Below are positions 7,957-17,024 of a DNA stretch of 64,000 nt, one piece after another. This stretch comes from Kutzneria viridogrisea. Its GTDB lineage: Bacteria > Actinomycetota > Actinomycetes > Mycobacteriales > Pseudonocardiaceae. How positions within the stretch are numbered: the first letter of the stretch is position 1; every line of letters begins with the position of its first letter. The notes under the pieces are model-generated. The model worked only from the letters and a program-made list of their open reading frames with translations. It searched no databases and was not told where the DNA came from. Location: the NCBI GenBank assembly GCA_014138725.1, contig JACJID010000003.1, positions 434,001 to 498,000 of the forward strand, read 5' to 3'. The position numbers and the translations under genes are program-made.

Positions 7957-8861
7957 ACCGCCGCCACCAGCCTCCCGTACTCGGGGCCGTCCAGCACGGC
8001 CAGCGCGCGGCCCCACTTGCCCGCGGCCTCGGCGGCGTAGTCGAAGTCCCCGGCCTTGCTCGGCAACAGGCCGTGGTGGATGCGGAACCACAACGTCCAG
8101 GTGTAGTCCGACATCAGCGCGTACAGCCGGACCCTGGCCACCAGCGCCCCGGTCAGTTCCGCGCCGAAGTAGGCCCGCGCGAGCCGTTCGGTCTGCTCCG
8201 GGTCAAGTTGCGCCTCGGCGGCGATGTCGCCCAGCTCGAAGCCGGGGTCGTTCATCCCGCTGAGCTGGTAGTCCACGATGCGCACCCGGTCGTCCTGCGC
8301 GAGGAAGTTCTCGGCGAGCAAATCGTTGTGGCACGGCACTTTCGGCAACGGGTGTGCGGCCAGCGCCCGGCGCAGCGCGTCGATCTCGGGCTGGCGCTGC
8401 TCGAAGCCCTCGGGCAGGCCCAGGTCGTGCGCCCGGCACAACCCGGCCAGTTCCGCCAACTTCGCGAAGACCTCGAACTCGTTGCCGAAGGCCCGGCCGG
8501 AGTGCAACAGGCGGCAGGCCAGCGCGATGCCCTCGATGTGCTGGGGGACGTCGGCGGCGGACAGGGTTTCGCCGTCGACGTACTCCAGCACCAGTGCGCT
8601 GTGCTCGGGCAGCACGCGCACGACCCTGGGACCGGCGCCGGTCTCGGCGGCCAGCACGGTGTTCGCGATCTCCTGTTCCATGGGCACGCCAAGGCCCACC
8701 AGACTGACGGCAGGGTCCAGCAGCCGCAACACGTAGCGCTGGTCCCCGGTCCGCACGCTGAGCACCTGGTGGCTCAGCCCGCCGGTGATCGGGACGCACT
8801 CCACGCGCCGACCGGCCCACTCGGGCACCTGCGCGAGCACCGCCTCGACCGTCACGGACAC
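7953..8861 (-). CDS. Choline kinase/aminoglycoside phosphotransferase-like protein
   Basis: 302 aa with the protein-kinase-like fold. The catalytic loop CHNDLLAENFL has the His-x-Asp-x4-Asn pattern. The metal-binding Asp lies in RIVDYQLSGMNDPGFELGD, which is typical of choline/ethanolamine kinases rather than antibiotic kinases. The GTG at 8861 has GAGAGGGGG about 6 nt upstream; an in-frame start at 8903 has no ribosome site. Coupling to the permease and divergence from a dimethylglycine-type dehydrogenase support a role in choline or related amine metabolism. Confidence 0.75.
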   Translation of the reverse strand: MSVTVEAVLAQVPEWAGRRVECVPITGGLSHQVLSVRTGDQRYVLRLLDPAVSLVGLGVPMEQEIANTVLAAETGAGPRVVRVLPEHSALVLEYVDGETLSAADVPQHIEGIALACRLLHSGRAFGNEFEVFAKLAELAGLCRAHDLGLPEGFEQRQPEIDALRRALAAHPLPKVPCHNDLLAENFLAQDDRVRIVDYQLSGMNDPGFELGDIAAEAQLDPEQTERLARAYFGAELTGALVARVRLYALMSDYTWTLWFRIHHGLLPSKAGDFDYAAEAAGKWGRALAVLDGPEYGRLVAAV

Positions 8862-8986
8862 CGATCGCCCCCTCTCACCGAGGTGATCGCACAGTGTGTG
8901 CACCGCCGCTGGCGGGCGTCAACCCATGGGATCTTCTTCGCCGGTAACGGTTCCGGCAGCGGCCACGAATGGGGTAACAAGAGCGG

Positions 8987-11443
8987 GTGGCAACAGACAG
9001 GGCACTCCCGGCCCGCGCACGGATCGTGATCATCGGTGGCGGTGTGGGCGGCACCAGCATCGCCTACCACCTCGCCAAGCTCGGCGAGCGCGAGGTCCTG
9101 CTGGTGGACCGGGCCGAGCTCACCAGCGGGTCGACCTTCCACTCGGCGGGGCTGGTCGGCCAGCTCCGCGCGGACCCCACCCTGACCAGGATGAACTCCT
9201 ACTCGGCACAGCTGTACCGGGAACTCCAGCAGGGCGAGCACCCGCCCGGCTGGGTGGAGTGCGGCGGGATCCGGCTGGCCTGCACCCCGGACCGCATGGC
9301 CGAGGTGCGCCGCCAGATCGGCTGGGCGCGGGCGTTCGGCCTGCCGCTGGAGGAGATCAGCGCCGAGCAGGCCCGCGAACTGTTCCCGCTGATGTCCACC
9401 GAGGGCGTGCTCGGCGGCTCCTACCTGGCCACCGACGGCTACGTGGACCCCTCGCAACTGGCGTACTCGCTGGCGGCGGGCGCGCGGGCCGGTGGGGTGC
9501 GGATCCACCAGCACACCAGGGTGCTGGGCATCGACACCCGCGGCGGCCGGGTCTGCCGGGTGCGCACCGACCAGGGCGAGGTGGAGTGCGAGATCGTGGT
9601 CAACTGCGGCGGCATGTACGCCGCGGAGATCGCCAGGATGCTGGACGTGCGGGTGCCGATCGTGCCGATGTCGCACCAGTACGTGGTGACCGAGCCGGTG
9701 CGCGAGCGGGACGGCACGCACCTGCCCACCCTGCGGGACCCGGACAACCTCGTGTACTGGCGCGAGGAGGTGGACGGCCTGCTGATGGGCGGGTACGAGC
9801 GGGACTCACGTGCCTGGTCGCTGGGCCGGGGCGAGCTGGACGCGATCCCCGCCGACTTCAACGGCAGGCTGCTGGCCGCCGACTGGGAACGCTTCGCCGA
9901 GATCACGGAGAACGCGCAGCGCCGCGTGCCGGTCATGGGCGAGCTGGGCATCCGCAAGCTGATCAACGGCCCGGAGGCGTTCACCCCGGACAACGAGTTC
10001 TGCCTCGGCGAGACCGAGGTGCCCGGGTTCTTCGTGGCCGCGGGCTTCTGCGCGCACGGCATCGCGGGCGCGGGCGGCATCGGCAGGGTGATGGCGGAGT
10101 GGATCGTGTCCGGGGAGGCGGGCATGGACGTGTCGCACATGGACATCCGCCGCTTCGGCCGCCAGTACCGCTCCCCCGCCTACACCCTGGCCAAGGTCAC
10201 CGAGAACTACGAGACCTACTACGACATCCCGTTCCCGCACCGGCAGCGCTCGGCGGGCCGCCCGCTGCGGGTGTCCCCGGTCTACAACTGGCACGTGCAG
10301 CAGCAGGCCCAGTTCGGCGAGAAGTCGGGCTGGGAACGGGTGGACTACTACCAGAACAACTCCTACCTCGGCGACGAGCTGCTGCGCCCGGCTGGCTGGG
10401 CGGGCATGGGCTGGTCCCCGGCCATCGTGGCCGAGCACCGGGCCACCCGCACCACAGCGGGCCTGTTCGACGAGTCCTCCTTCGCCAAGATCGAGGTCAG
10501 CGGCCCGGGGGCACTGGGCCTGCTGAACTGGTTGTGCGCCAACGAGATCGACCGTCCTGTCGGGACGGTGATCTACACCCAGGCACTGAACTCGCGCGGT
10601 GGCATCGAGTGCGACTTCACGGTGACCCGGCTGGAGCCCGAGCTGTTCCGCATCGTCACCGGAACCGCCTACGGCTCACGGGACCTGGCCTGGCTGCGCC
10701 AGCACGCGCCCCGTGACGGCTCGGTGCGCATCGCCGACGTGACCGGGCAGTACACCTGCTTCGCCCTGTGGGGACCGAAGTCCAGGGAGATCCTCGCCCC
10801 GCTCACACCGTCCAGTTTGGACAACGACGACTTCCCTTACATGACAGCGCGGTCCACCACGGTGGGCGACGTGCCGGTGCAGGCCCTGCGGGTGACCTTC
10901 GTGGGCGAGCTGGGCTGGGAGCTGTACTGCTCGGCGGAGTACGGGGCCGGGCTGTGGACCTCGCTGTGGGAGAACGGGCAGGAACACGGGCTGCTCGCCG
11001 CCGGATACAAGGCGATCGACAGCCTGCGCCTGGAGAAGGGCTACCGGCTGTGGGGCTCCGACCTCACCCCGGACCACAACCCGTACGAGGCGGGCCTGGG
11101 CTTCTGCGTCAGCAAGGACAAGCAGTTCCTCGGCAGGGACGCGCTGCTGGCCGCCAGGGAGCGCGGGATCAGCAGGCGGTTGCGCTGCCTGGTGCTGGCC
11201 GAGGAGAACTCGGTGCCGTTGGGCAGCGAGCCGGTGCGGGTCGGCGAGGAGATCCTCGGACGGGTCACCACCGGCGGTTTCGGCTACACCGTCAACAAGC
11301 CCATCGCCTACGCGTACCTGCCCGCCGAACTGCCCGAGGGCACCGAGGTCTCCGTGGAGCTGTTCGGGCAGTGGGTGCCCGGCACGGTGACCAGGGAGCC
11401 GCTGGTCGACCCGAAGGGCATTCGGATCAGGTCGAAAGTCTGA
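8987..11443 (+). CDS. Dimethylglycine/sarcosine dehydrogenase-like FAD and folate-dependent oxidoreductase
   Basis: 818 aa. An N-terminal DAO-type FAD domain has IVIIGGGVGGTSIAYHLAK and the His of GSTFHSAGLVG, the position of covalent flavin attachment in dimethylglycine dehydrogenases. A FAO_M linker follows, and then a C-terminal GcvT-like tetrahydrofolate domain (SLRLEKGYRLWGSDLTPDHNP, then GRVTTGGFGYT). Members oxidatively demethylate N-methylated glycines and pass the methyl group to folate. The start is GTG at 8987, with only a weak ribosome site. The 125-bp gap to the divergent phosphotransferase must hold both promoters. Confidence 0.85.
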   Translation: MATDRALPARARIVIIGGGVGGTSIAYHLAKLGEREVLLVDRAELTSGSTFHSAGLVGQLRADPTLTRMNSYSAQLYRELQQGEHPPGWVECGGIRLACTPDRMAEVRRQIGWARAFGLPLEEISAEQARELFPLMSTEGVLGGSYLATDGYVDPSQLAYSLAAGARAGGVRIHQHTRVLGIDTRGGRVCRVRTDQGEVECEIVVNCGGMYAAEIARMLDVRVPIVPMSHQYVVTEPVRERDGTHLPTLRDPDNLVYWREEVDGLLMGGYERDSRAWSLGRGELDAIPADFNGRLLAADWERFAEITENAQRRVPVMGELGIRKLINGPEAFTPDNEFCLGETEVPGFFVAAGFCAHGIAGAGGIGRVMAEWIVSGEAGMDVSHMDIRRFGRQYRSPAYTLAKVTENYETYYDIPFPHRQRSAGRPLRVSPVYNWHVQQQAQFGEKSGWERVDYYQNNSYLGDELLRPAGWAGMGWSPAIVAEHRATRTTAGLFDESSFAKIEVSGPGALGLLNWLCANEIDRPVGTVIYTQALNSRGGIECDFTVTRLEPELFRIVTGTAYGSRDLAWLRQHAPRDGSVRIADVTGQYTCFALWGPKSREILAPLTPSSLDNDDFPYMTARSTTVGDVPVQALRVTFVGELGWELYCSAEYGAGLWTSLWENGQEHGLLAAGYKAIDSLRLEKGYRLWGSDLTPDHNPYEAGLGFCVSKDKQFLGRDALLAARERGISRRLRCLVLAEENSVPLGSEPVRVGEEILGRVTTGGFGYTVNKPIAYAYLPAELPEGTEVSVELFGQWVPGTVTREPLVDPKGIRIRSKV

Positions 11444-11534
11444 TCCGGTCTACCGCGCTGGTCTGATGTGCCCCCACCGCGAAGGCGGAACACTCGGTGA
11501 CCTTGGCAGTACCGCCACCGAGGAGGGGGAATCC

Positions 11535-13013
11535 TTGACGAGCAAGAAGATGCTCGCCGCCGCGCTCGTGCTGAGCGCGGCGGCGAGTGGCGCGGCGGTC
11601 ACACCCGCCAGCGCGGGTACCGAGCAGGCCAGGACGATCAACTGGCGGCCCTGCGTGGAGAACGCGCAGGCCGACTGCGGCACGCTGACCGTGCCGATCG
11701 ACTGGGCCAACCCCGCGCTGGGCACCATCGACCTGGCGCTGGCCAGGCGGAAGGCCACCGACCCCGCGCACCGGATCGGCTCGGTCGTGGTGGACCCCGG
11801 TGGGCCGGGCGGTCCGGGCGCGGAGTGGGTGGCCACCGGTTCCGTGCTGTCCGAGCAGGTGCGGCAGCGCTTCGACGTGATCGGCTTCGACCCGCGCGGT
11901 GTCACCAAGAGCCACGCCCTGACCTGTGACAGGTCGGTGCTCACACAGGTGCCCACGACTGATCCCGGCACGCCACAGGGCTTCGCCGACCTGGTGGCCT
12001 ACAACCGCAGGGTCGCCGAGAACTGCCGCCACAACTCCGGTCCGCTCTACGACCATGTGGACGACCTCAGCGTGGTGCGGGACATCGACGCCATCCGGGC
12101 CGCGGTGGGCGACCGCAAACTGACCTACTACGGCACCTCCTACGGCACGCTGATGGGGCAGCAGTACGCGGAGCTGTTCCCGGACCGGGTGCGCGCGCTC
12201 GTGCTGGACAGCAACATGGACCACTCGTTGCCAGGCGCGGACTTCTTCCGCACCGAGGCGGCCACGGCCGAGGACGGCTTCACCGAGTTCACCAAGTGGT
12301 GCGCCGCGAACACCGCCTGTGCGCTGCACGGCCAGGACCTCGGTACGGTGTTCGACCAGTTGCGCGCCAAGGCCGAACGGGGTGAGCTGCACCTGCCCGG
12401 CTCCAGTCAGGTGCTGACCCCGATGCTGCTCACCGCGTACACGACGAGCTACCTGTACGGGCCGGACTGGGCCAGGCTGGCCAACTGGCTCAAGTCCGCG
12501 TCCGAGGGCGGGCAGCTCACGGCTTCGAGCGTGCCGGACGAGCAGCAGCCCTTCTACCCCCAGGCCTCGTTCTGCTCGGACTGGACCCCTGGCCTGGACA
12601 GTGCCGCCACCGTGGCCGCCCAGCGGCGCGCCGACGCCGTGCAGGCCCCGCACCTGCGGCTGTCCGGACTTGCCTGGCGGGCCAGCCTGAACTGCGTCGG
12701 GCACCCGGTGCGCACCACCAACCCGCCGCACCGGTACCGGACCGCGGGCGCCCCGCCGATCCTGATGGTGAACAGCCTGCACGACCCGGCGACCCCGTAC
12801 GCCTGGGCGCAGCACGCCGCGAGCCAGATCCCCAGCGCCACCCTGCTCACCTACGAGGGCTGGGGACACGTCGCCTACGACAAGAGCCCCTGCGTCGCCG
12901 CCCTGACCGACCAGTACCTGGTCACGCTCGAACTGCCCGCCAAGGGCACGCGCTGCGCCGCCGTGCCACCCGCCACGACGGCCGCCAGCGCGCCGCGAGC
13001 GGTCCAGTTCTGA
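11535..13013 (+). CDS. Secreted S33 peptidase (tripeptidyl aminopeptidase-like alpha/beta hydrolase)
   Basis: 492 aa from the TTG at 11535, chosen because AGGAGGGGG ends 5 nt before it and because the sequence then opens as a signal peptide (TSKKMLAAALVLSAAASGAAV, cleavage after ASA). The catalytic Ser is in YYGTSYGTLMG, the Asp in NSLHDPATPY and the His in GWGHVAY. The oxyanion region is VDPGGPGGPG, and the TAP-like C-terminal domain is present. Streptomyces homologues remove tripeptides from secreted proteins; related enzymes act as exported proline iminopeptidases. The longer frame from 11466 looks untranslated. Confidence 0.85.
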   Translation: MTSKKMLAAALVLSAAASGAAVTPASAGTEQARTINWRPCVENAQADCGTLTVPIDWANPALGTIDLALARRKATDPAHRIGSVVVDPGGPGGPGAEWVATGSVLSEQVRQRFDVIGFDPRGVTKSHALTCDRSVLTQVPTTDPGTPQGFADLVAYNRRVAENCRHNSGPLYDHVDDLSVVRDIDAIRAAVGDRKLTYYGTSYGTLMGQQYAELFPDRVRALVLDSNMDHSLPGADFFRTEAATAEDGFTEFTKWCAANTACALHGQDLGTVFDQLRAKAERGELHLPGSSQVLTPMLLTAYTTSYLYGPDWARLANWLKSASEGGQLTASSVPDEQQPFYPQASFCSDWTPGLDSAATVAAQRRADAVQAPHLRLSGLAWRASLNCVGHPVRTTNPPHRYRTAGAPPILMVNSLHDPATPYAWAQHAASQIPSATLLTYEGWGHVAYDKSPCVAALTDQYLVTLELPAKGTRCAAVPPATTAASAPRAVQF

Positions 13014-13016
13014 GTG

Positions 13017-13069
13017 GTCATGAAGGTGCCCTTTGAGACGTTGAACGTCTCAAAGGGCACCTTCATGAC
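13017..13069. terminator. 53-nt near-perfect palindrome, shared 3' end of two convergent genes
   Basis: Two perfectly complementary 26-nt arms meet at a single G. The outer part is GTCATGAAGGTGCC and the centre is GTTGAAC. It begins 3 nt after the peptidase stop and contains the stop of the convergent LuxR gene. The same framework with a different middle stem occurs at 19201-19253. A bidirectional terminator is the simplest role. Confidence 0.8.
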
Positions 13070-13701
13070 ACCGGGGGCGACTCGTCCGCGGGCCCTATTC
13101 CGTGCTGCTTGGCGTACCGCACGGCCTCGGCCCTGCTGTGCAGCCCCGCCTTGGTGTAGGCGTGGTTGAGGTGGGTCTTCACGGTGGCCTCGCTGACGGA
13201 GAGCCTGCGGGCGATCTCGGCGTTGGTGAGCCCGGCGGCGACGAGCCCGAGCACGTCGATCTCGCGGGCGGTCAGTTCCTCGCGGCGGTCACGTGGGGCG
13301 GGCCGGCGGCCACTGGTGCTGGCCACGGCCACGCGCAGGGCGCGGACCACGGCCTCGCGGTCGGGTGTGGCGGACAGGTAGCCGGCGGCACCGGCCAGCA
13401 GCACCGCGCGCACGGCCTCGTCGGCGGGGGCCGAGCCCACCACGACCAGGGCGGTGGCGGGGTGCTCGGCACGCAGCCGCCTGGTCAGCTCCGCGGGGTC
13501 CCCGCCCGGCAGCGTCAGCCCCAGCAGCACCACCTCGGGCTGTTCGCGCTGCGTGTGCTCCGCGACCTGTCGTTGGTGCGTCGCCGTGGCCACCACGGCG
13601 ACGCCGGGTAACAGGCGCAACACGGTGCTCAGGGCCGTACGAACCGCGGGGCGGTCGTCGGCGACGAGCACCCGGATGACCGGAGTCTCCTTAGCCGTCA
13701 T
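13063..13701 (-). CDS. LuxR/NarL-family regulator with an atypical receiver lacking the phospho-Asp
   Basis: 212 aa. The receiver domain keeps the acidic pair in VLVADDRPAVR and the Ser in VVVGSA, but the phospho-acceptor position reads VVLLGLTLPGG, with Gly where Asp is expected. The conserved Lys in GYLSATPD is also absent. The C-terminal HTH (LTAREIDVLGLVAAGLTNAEIARRLSVSEATVKTHL) is canonical. No sensor kinase is adjacent. Phosphorylation-independent control by protein or ligand contact is therefore likely (inference). The ATG at 13701 was chosen because the receiver begins soon after. Confidence 0.85.
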   Translation of the reverse strand: MTAKETPVIRVLVADDRPAVRTALSTVLRLLPGVAVVATATHQRQVAEHTQREQPEVVLLGLTLPGGDPAELTRRLRAEHPATALVVVGSAPADEAVRAVLLAGAAGYLSATPDREAVVRALRVAVASTSGRRPAPRDRREELTAREIDVLGLVAAGLTNAEIARRLSVSEATVKTHLNHAYTKAGLHSRAEAVRYAKQHGIGPADESPPVS

Positions 13702-13753
13702 GGGGAGATGATGGTAGGACCAACCGCCCCGGCGCAGCCGTACGGGCAAGAAA

Positions 13754-14362
13754 CTAGGCTGACAGCGCAGCCAGCACGAAGTCGGCGATCTCGGTGCCCA
13801 ACTGCTGCGGGGACTTCGGACCGTCCGGCCGATACCAGGTGGGCAGCTGGTTGACCACCCCGAGCGCGATCAGCACCGCCGTGTCCGCGGGGACCACCGT
13901 GCCCAGCTCACCCGCGGTCTGTGCCCGGTCAATGACCTCGCGGAAGGTCTCGTGGTAACGCCGCCGATCGGCCCGGAACGCCGCCATGCGGTCGGCGTTG
14001 AGCTTGTGCATCTCGCGGGTGAACACCGCCGCCTCGTCTACCCGCGAGGCCGTGGTCTCCACCAGGTTCACCAGGATGGCCCGCACCGTGTCGGCCGCGC
14101 TCAGCCGCAGCGCGATGATCCGGTCCAGGTCGGCCATCTGCGAACTGATCAGCGAGTGGTAGATCTCGAAGAGCAGGTCGTCCTTGGCGTCGAAGTAGTG
14201 GTAGAGCGCGCCCTTGGTGACCTCGGCCGCGTCCACGATCTCCTGCACCGTGGTCGCGTCGAAACCCTTCTCGGCGAACAGCCGCACGGCCGCGCGCAGG
14301 ATCCTGCTCTCCATCGGGGTCAGCTCGCCCCGGCCCTGCGCCGATCTCGTCACGCCTCTCAT
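13754..14362 (-). CDS. TetR-family repressor
   Basis: 202 aa. The N-terminal HTH spans RILRAAVRLFAEKGFDATTVQEIVDAAEVTKGALYHYFDAKDDLL. The ligand domain (RRYHETFREVIDRAQ) resembles TetR proteins that control acyl-CoA or lipid catabolism. It is coupled by ATGA to the LLM oxidoreductase and forms an operon with the SDR gene. The 18-bp imperfect palindrome between the two divergent SDR genes (16121-16138) is the likely operator. Confidence 0.85.
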   Translation of the reverse strand: MRGVTRSAQGRGELTPMESRILRAAVRLFAEKGFDATTVQEIVDAAEVTKGALYHYFDAKDDLLFEIYHSLISSQMADLDRIIALRLSAADTVRAILVNLVETTASRVDEAAVFTREMHKLNADRMAAFRADRRRYHETFREVIDRAQTAGELGTVVPADTAVLIALGVVNQLPTWYRPDGPKSPQQLGTEIADFVLAALSA

Positions 14363-15306
14363 GGTGCCAGGGCCTTCACCAGGGAGATCGGGTCGGCCCC
14401 GGTGGGCAGCACCATGATCGCCGGGGTGTCCAGGCCCTGCGCCACGTACTCGCACACCCGCTCCCGGCACTGCTCCACGCTGCCGTGCACGACCAGGTCG
14501 TCCACCACGTGGTCGGGGATCGCCGCGTTGGCGGCCTTGCGGTCACCCGCCTGCCACGCGGCGTGCATCGCGGCCAGGTCCTCGCCGCGCCCCAGCCAGT
14601 CGTGGAAGGCCGCGTAGGCCGGCACGGTCAGGTAGCTGCTGATCAGCAGGCGGCCCAGTCCGCGCGCCGCGGCCACGTCCTCGGTCGGGCACACGAAGAC
14701 CCTGGCCACCAGCTCCTTGTCGGCGCCCAGCTCGGCGCGGACCCGCGGCACGTCGGAGGGGGCGAGCCAGTTGGTGATCGCCCCGTCGGCCTCGCGGGCG
14801 GCCAGCCGGAGCATGCCGGGGCGCAGCGCCGCCAGCATCACCTGCGGGGCCTGCTCGGGCACCCGCTCCAGCTTGAACCGCTTGACCGAGAAGGAGCCGA
14901 AGTCCCCGTCCACCTTCTCCCCGGCCAGTGCGGGCCGCAGGAAGCGCAGGGTGTCGCGCACGTGGGCGAAGGGCTCGCTGAACTCGCGGGCGTTCCAGCC
15001 GTTGACGATCACCGGCGAGGAGGAGCCGATGCCCAGCACGAACCGGCCGGGGGCCAGCTCCGCGATGGTGGCCGCGCTCATCGCGAGCAGGCCGGGGCCG
15101 CGGGTGTAGACCGGGGCGATGGCGGTGCCCAGCCGCAGCTGCGGCGCCCACTCGGCGACCAGCGCCAGCGGGGTGAACGCGTCGGTACCTGCGGTCTCGG
15201 CGGACCAGACGTCGGTGTAGCCCAGGTCGGGCAGGGACTTGACCAGCTCGCGCTGCGCGGGCAGCGGGATCCCGGTCAACGGCAGCGTGATGCCCCAGCG
15301 AGTCAT
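14359..15306 (-). CDS. LLM-class F420-dependent oxidoreductase
   Basis: 315 aa with the luciferase-like fold: WGITLPLTGIPLPAQREL, LGYTDVWSAETAGTDAF, LRLGTAIAPVYTRGPGLLAMSA and the GRFVLGIGSSSPVIVNGW loop. These features match the F420-dependent subfamily common in mycobacteria and relatives. It lies in an operon with a TetR repressor and an SDR that is probably involved in degrading a lipid-like or cyclic substrate (inference). The substrate is unknown. Confidence 0.85.
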   Translation of the reverse strand: MTRWGITLPLTGIPLPAQRELVKSLPDLGYTDVWSAETAGTDAFTPLALVAEWAPQLRLGTAIAPVYTRGPGLLAMSAATIAELAPGRFVLGIGSSSPVIVNGWNAREFSEPFAHVRDTLRFLRPALAGEKVDGDFGSFSVKRFKLERVPEQAPQVMLAALRPGMLRLAAREADGAITNWLAPSDVPRVRAELGADKELVARVFVCPTEDVAAARGLGRLLISSYLTVPAYAAFHDWLGRGEDLAAMHAAWQAGDRKAANAAIPDHVVDDLVVHGSVEQCRERVCEYVAQGLDTPAIMVLPTGADPISLVKALAP

Positions 15307-15317
15307 GTCCTACCCTC

Positions 15318-16085
15318 TCAGACGATCAGGGGGCGCACCGAGGCGCCGCCGTCGATGACCAGCGTCTGCCCCGTCATCCAGGACGACTGCTGCCCGGCCA
15401 GGAACACCGCCGCGTTGGCGATGTCCACGGGCTCGCCGATCCGGCTCAGCGGCAGGGCCTTGTTGATCTGCTCCTCGTGGTTCTCCCACAGCGCCCGGGC
15501 CAGGTCGGTGCGCACCACCCCGGGCGCGATCGCGTTGACCCGCACCGAGGGCGCCAGCTCCATGGCGAACTGCCTGGTCAGGTGGATCACCGCGGCCTTG
15601 GTGGCGTTGTAGTAGCCGATGCCGACCTCCGGCTCCAGCCCGCCGAGCGAGGCGATGTTGATGATCGACCCGCCGTTGGCGGCCATGTGCGCCTTCCAGG
15701 CCAGCTGGGTCCACAGCACCACGGAGAGCTGGTTGACCTGCACGGTCTTCTCCGCGCGCGGCACGTCGATGTCCACCATCGGCCCGAAGTACGGGTTGGT
15801 GCCCGCGTTGTTCACCAGCACGTCCAGCGCGCCGAACTCGGCGATCGTGGCCGCCACGCAGGCCTGCGCCTGCTCGGCCAGGCCCACGTGCGCGGCCTTG
15901 GCCAGCACGCCGACCCCGGGGTGCTCGGCCCGCAACTCGGCGGCCACGTGGTCCAGGGCCTCCTGCTTGCGCGAGGACAGCACCACGTTGCAGCCCTGGG
16001 CGGCCAGTGCGAACGCGATCGCCCTGCCGATGCCCCGGGACGCCCCGGTGATCAGTGCGGTCTTGCCGGTCAGTCCGGTGGACAT
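15318..16085 (-). CDS. Short-chain dehydrogenase/reductase
   Basis: 255 aa from the ATG at 16085, preceded by GAGGAGG. It has the cofactor loop TGASRGIGRA, NNAGTNPYFGP, the catalytic Ser in INIASLGG and the YNATK pair, and ends in a classical DGGASVRP tail. The sequence resembles SDRs of the 3-hydroxyacyl or sterol type. It is transcribed divergently from another SDR across a candidate TetR operator and leads the LLM-TetR operon. Confidence 0.88.
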   Translation of the reverse strand: MSTGLTGKTALITGASRGIGRAIAFALAAQGCNVVLSSRKQEALDHVAAELRAEHPGVGVLAKAAHVGLAEQAQACVAATIAEFGALDVLVNNAGTNPYFGPMVDIDVPRAEKTVQVNQLSVVLWTQLAWKAHMAANGGSIINIASLGGLEPEVGIGYYNATKAAVIHLTRQFAMELAPSVRVNAIAPGVVRTDLARALWENHEEQINKALPLSRIGEPVDIANAAVFLAGQQSSWMTGQTLVIDGGASVRPLIV

Positions 16086-16120
16086 GCTGCCTCCTCGCGC
16101 GTGGCTGCCCCCACGGTACA

Positions 16121-16138
16121 ATACCGACCAGTTGGTAT
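16121..16138. promoter_or_regulatory. Candidate TetR operator between divergent SDR genes
   Basis: ATACCGACCAGTTGGTAT is an imperfect palindrome with ATACC/GGTAT arms. It lies midway in the 78-bp gap between the two SDR starts, where one repressor could control both directions. The likely ligand-responsive repressor is encoded at 13754-14362 in the same operon. Confidence 0.55.
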
Positions 16139-16163
16139 GCAGCACCTTCCGAGGAGGTTCGGC

Positions 16164-16964
16164 GTGCTCGTGCGCGACAGCGTGGTTGTGGTGACCGGAG
16201 GCGGCCGCGGGATCGGGGCCGCGCTGGCCCGGCGGTTCGCCGCGGAGGGGGCGGCCGGGGTGCTGGTCTCCGACCTGGACGGGGACGCGGCCCAGGCGGT
16301 GGCCGAGTCGCTGGAGGGCACGAAGGCGCTGGCCGTGCGGGCCGACGTCGCCGACGAGGCGCAGGTCACCGAGCTGGTGCGGACCGCGGAGCGCGAGCTC
16401 GGGCCGATCGACCTGTTCTGCTCCAACGCGGGCATCGGCACCGGCCACACGCTGGAGGAGTCCACCGCAGAGGACTGGTCGCGGGCCTGGTCGGTGAACC
16501 TGCTCTCGCACGTGCACGCGGCCAGGGCCGTGCTGCCCTCGATGCTCGCCCGCGGCAGGGGCTACCTGCTCAACACCGCCTCCGCCGCCGGTCTGCTCAT
16601 CGCACCCGGCGACCCCGCCTACACCGCCACCAAGCACGCGGCGGTCGGCTTCGCGGAGTACCTGTCGGTGACCTACGGCTCGCGCGGCATCAAGGTCAGC
16701 GCCCTGTGCCCGATGGGCGTGCGCACCGACCTGCTGATGCCCGGCGTGGAGCAGGGCAACCTGTCCGCGCTGGCGGTGGCCGCCAGCGGCGAGATCCTGG
16801 AGCCCGACGAAGTGGCGGGCGTCGTCGTGCAGGGCCTGGCCGAGGAGCGGTTCCTGATCCTGCCGCACCCCGAGGTGGCGAAGTTCGTGGAGCGCAAGGC
16901 CGTGGACCGTGACCGCTGGCTGGCGGGCATGCGGCGCAACGTGGACCAACTCCCCCAGCAGTGA
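16164..16964 (+). CDS. Short-chain dehydrogenase/reductase
   Basis: 266 aa starting at GTG 16164, 6 nt after GAGGAGG. The Rossmann loop is TGGGRGIGAALARR, and the catalytic residues are in NTASAAG and AYTATKHAA. The C-terminus (HPEVAKFVERKAVDRDRWLAGMRR) resembles SDRs that act on cyclic or acyl substrates in actinobacterial catabolic operons. It is controlled from the same intergenic region as the LLM-TetR operon. Confidence 0.88.
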   Translation: MLVRDSVVVVTGGGRGIGAALARRFAAEGAAGVLVSDLDGDAAQAVAESLEGTKALAVRADVADEAQVTELVRTAERELGPIDLFCSNAGIGTGHTLEESTAEDWSRAWSVNLLSHVHAARAVLPSMLARGRGYLLNTASAAGLLIAPGDPAYTATKHAAVGFAEYLSVTYGSRGIKVSALCPMGVRTDLLMPGVEQGNLSALAVAASGEILEPDEVAGVVVQGLAEERFLILPHPEVAKFVERKAVDRDRWLAGMRRNVDQLPQQ

Positions 16965-16968
16965 GGAA

Positions 16969-17013
16969 AACCGGGTAGGACGCGCGTGAGGGTTGTGCGC
17001 GTCCCACCCGGTT
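16969..17013. terminator. Hairpin terminator after SDR gene
   Basis: AACCGGGT-a-GGACGCGC pairs with GCGCGTCC-c-ACCCGGTT around a short loop, 4 nt after the SDR stop codon. A strong stem in the gap between convergent genes fits a bidirectional terminator. Confidence 0.7.
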
Positions 17014-17024
17014 CGCAGGCGAGT

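Noticed and set aside
9790-9815. GGGACTCAC motif inside the dimethylglycine-type dehydrogenase gene
   Set aside because: Single copy inside a conserved coding sequence; chance occurrence rather than a member of the intergenic repeat family.
11466-11534. Earlier ATG start of the S33 peptidase
   Set aside because: It would place 23 polar residues before the signal peptide and ignore the strong AGGAGGGGG site in front of TTG 11535.
13017-13069. Small protein MKVPFETFNVSKGTFM encoded by the palindrome
   Set aside because: It is simply the palindrome in frame. The sister copy gives a similar peptide, and compensatory changes show that structure, not protein, is conserved.
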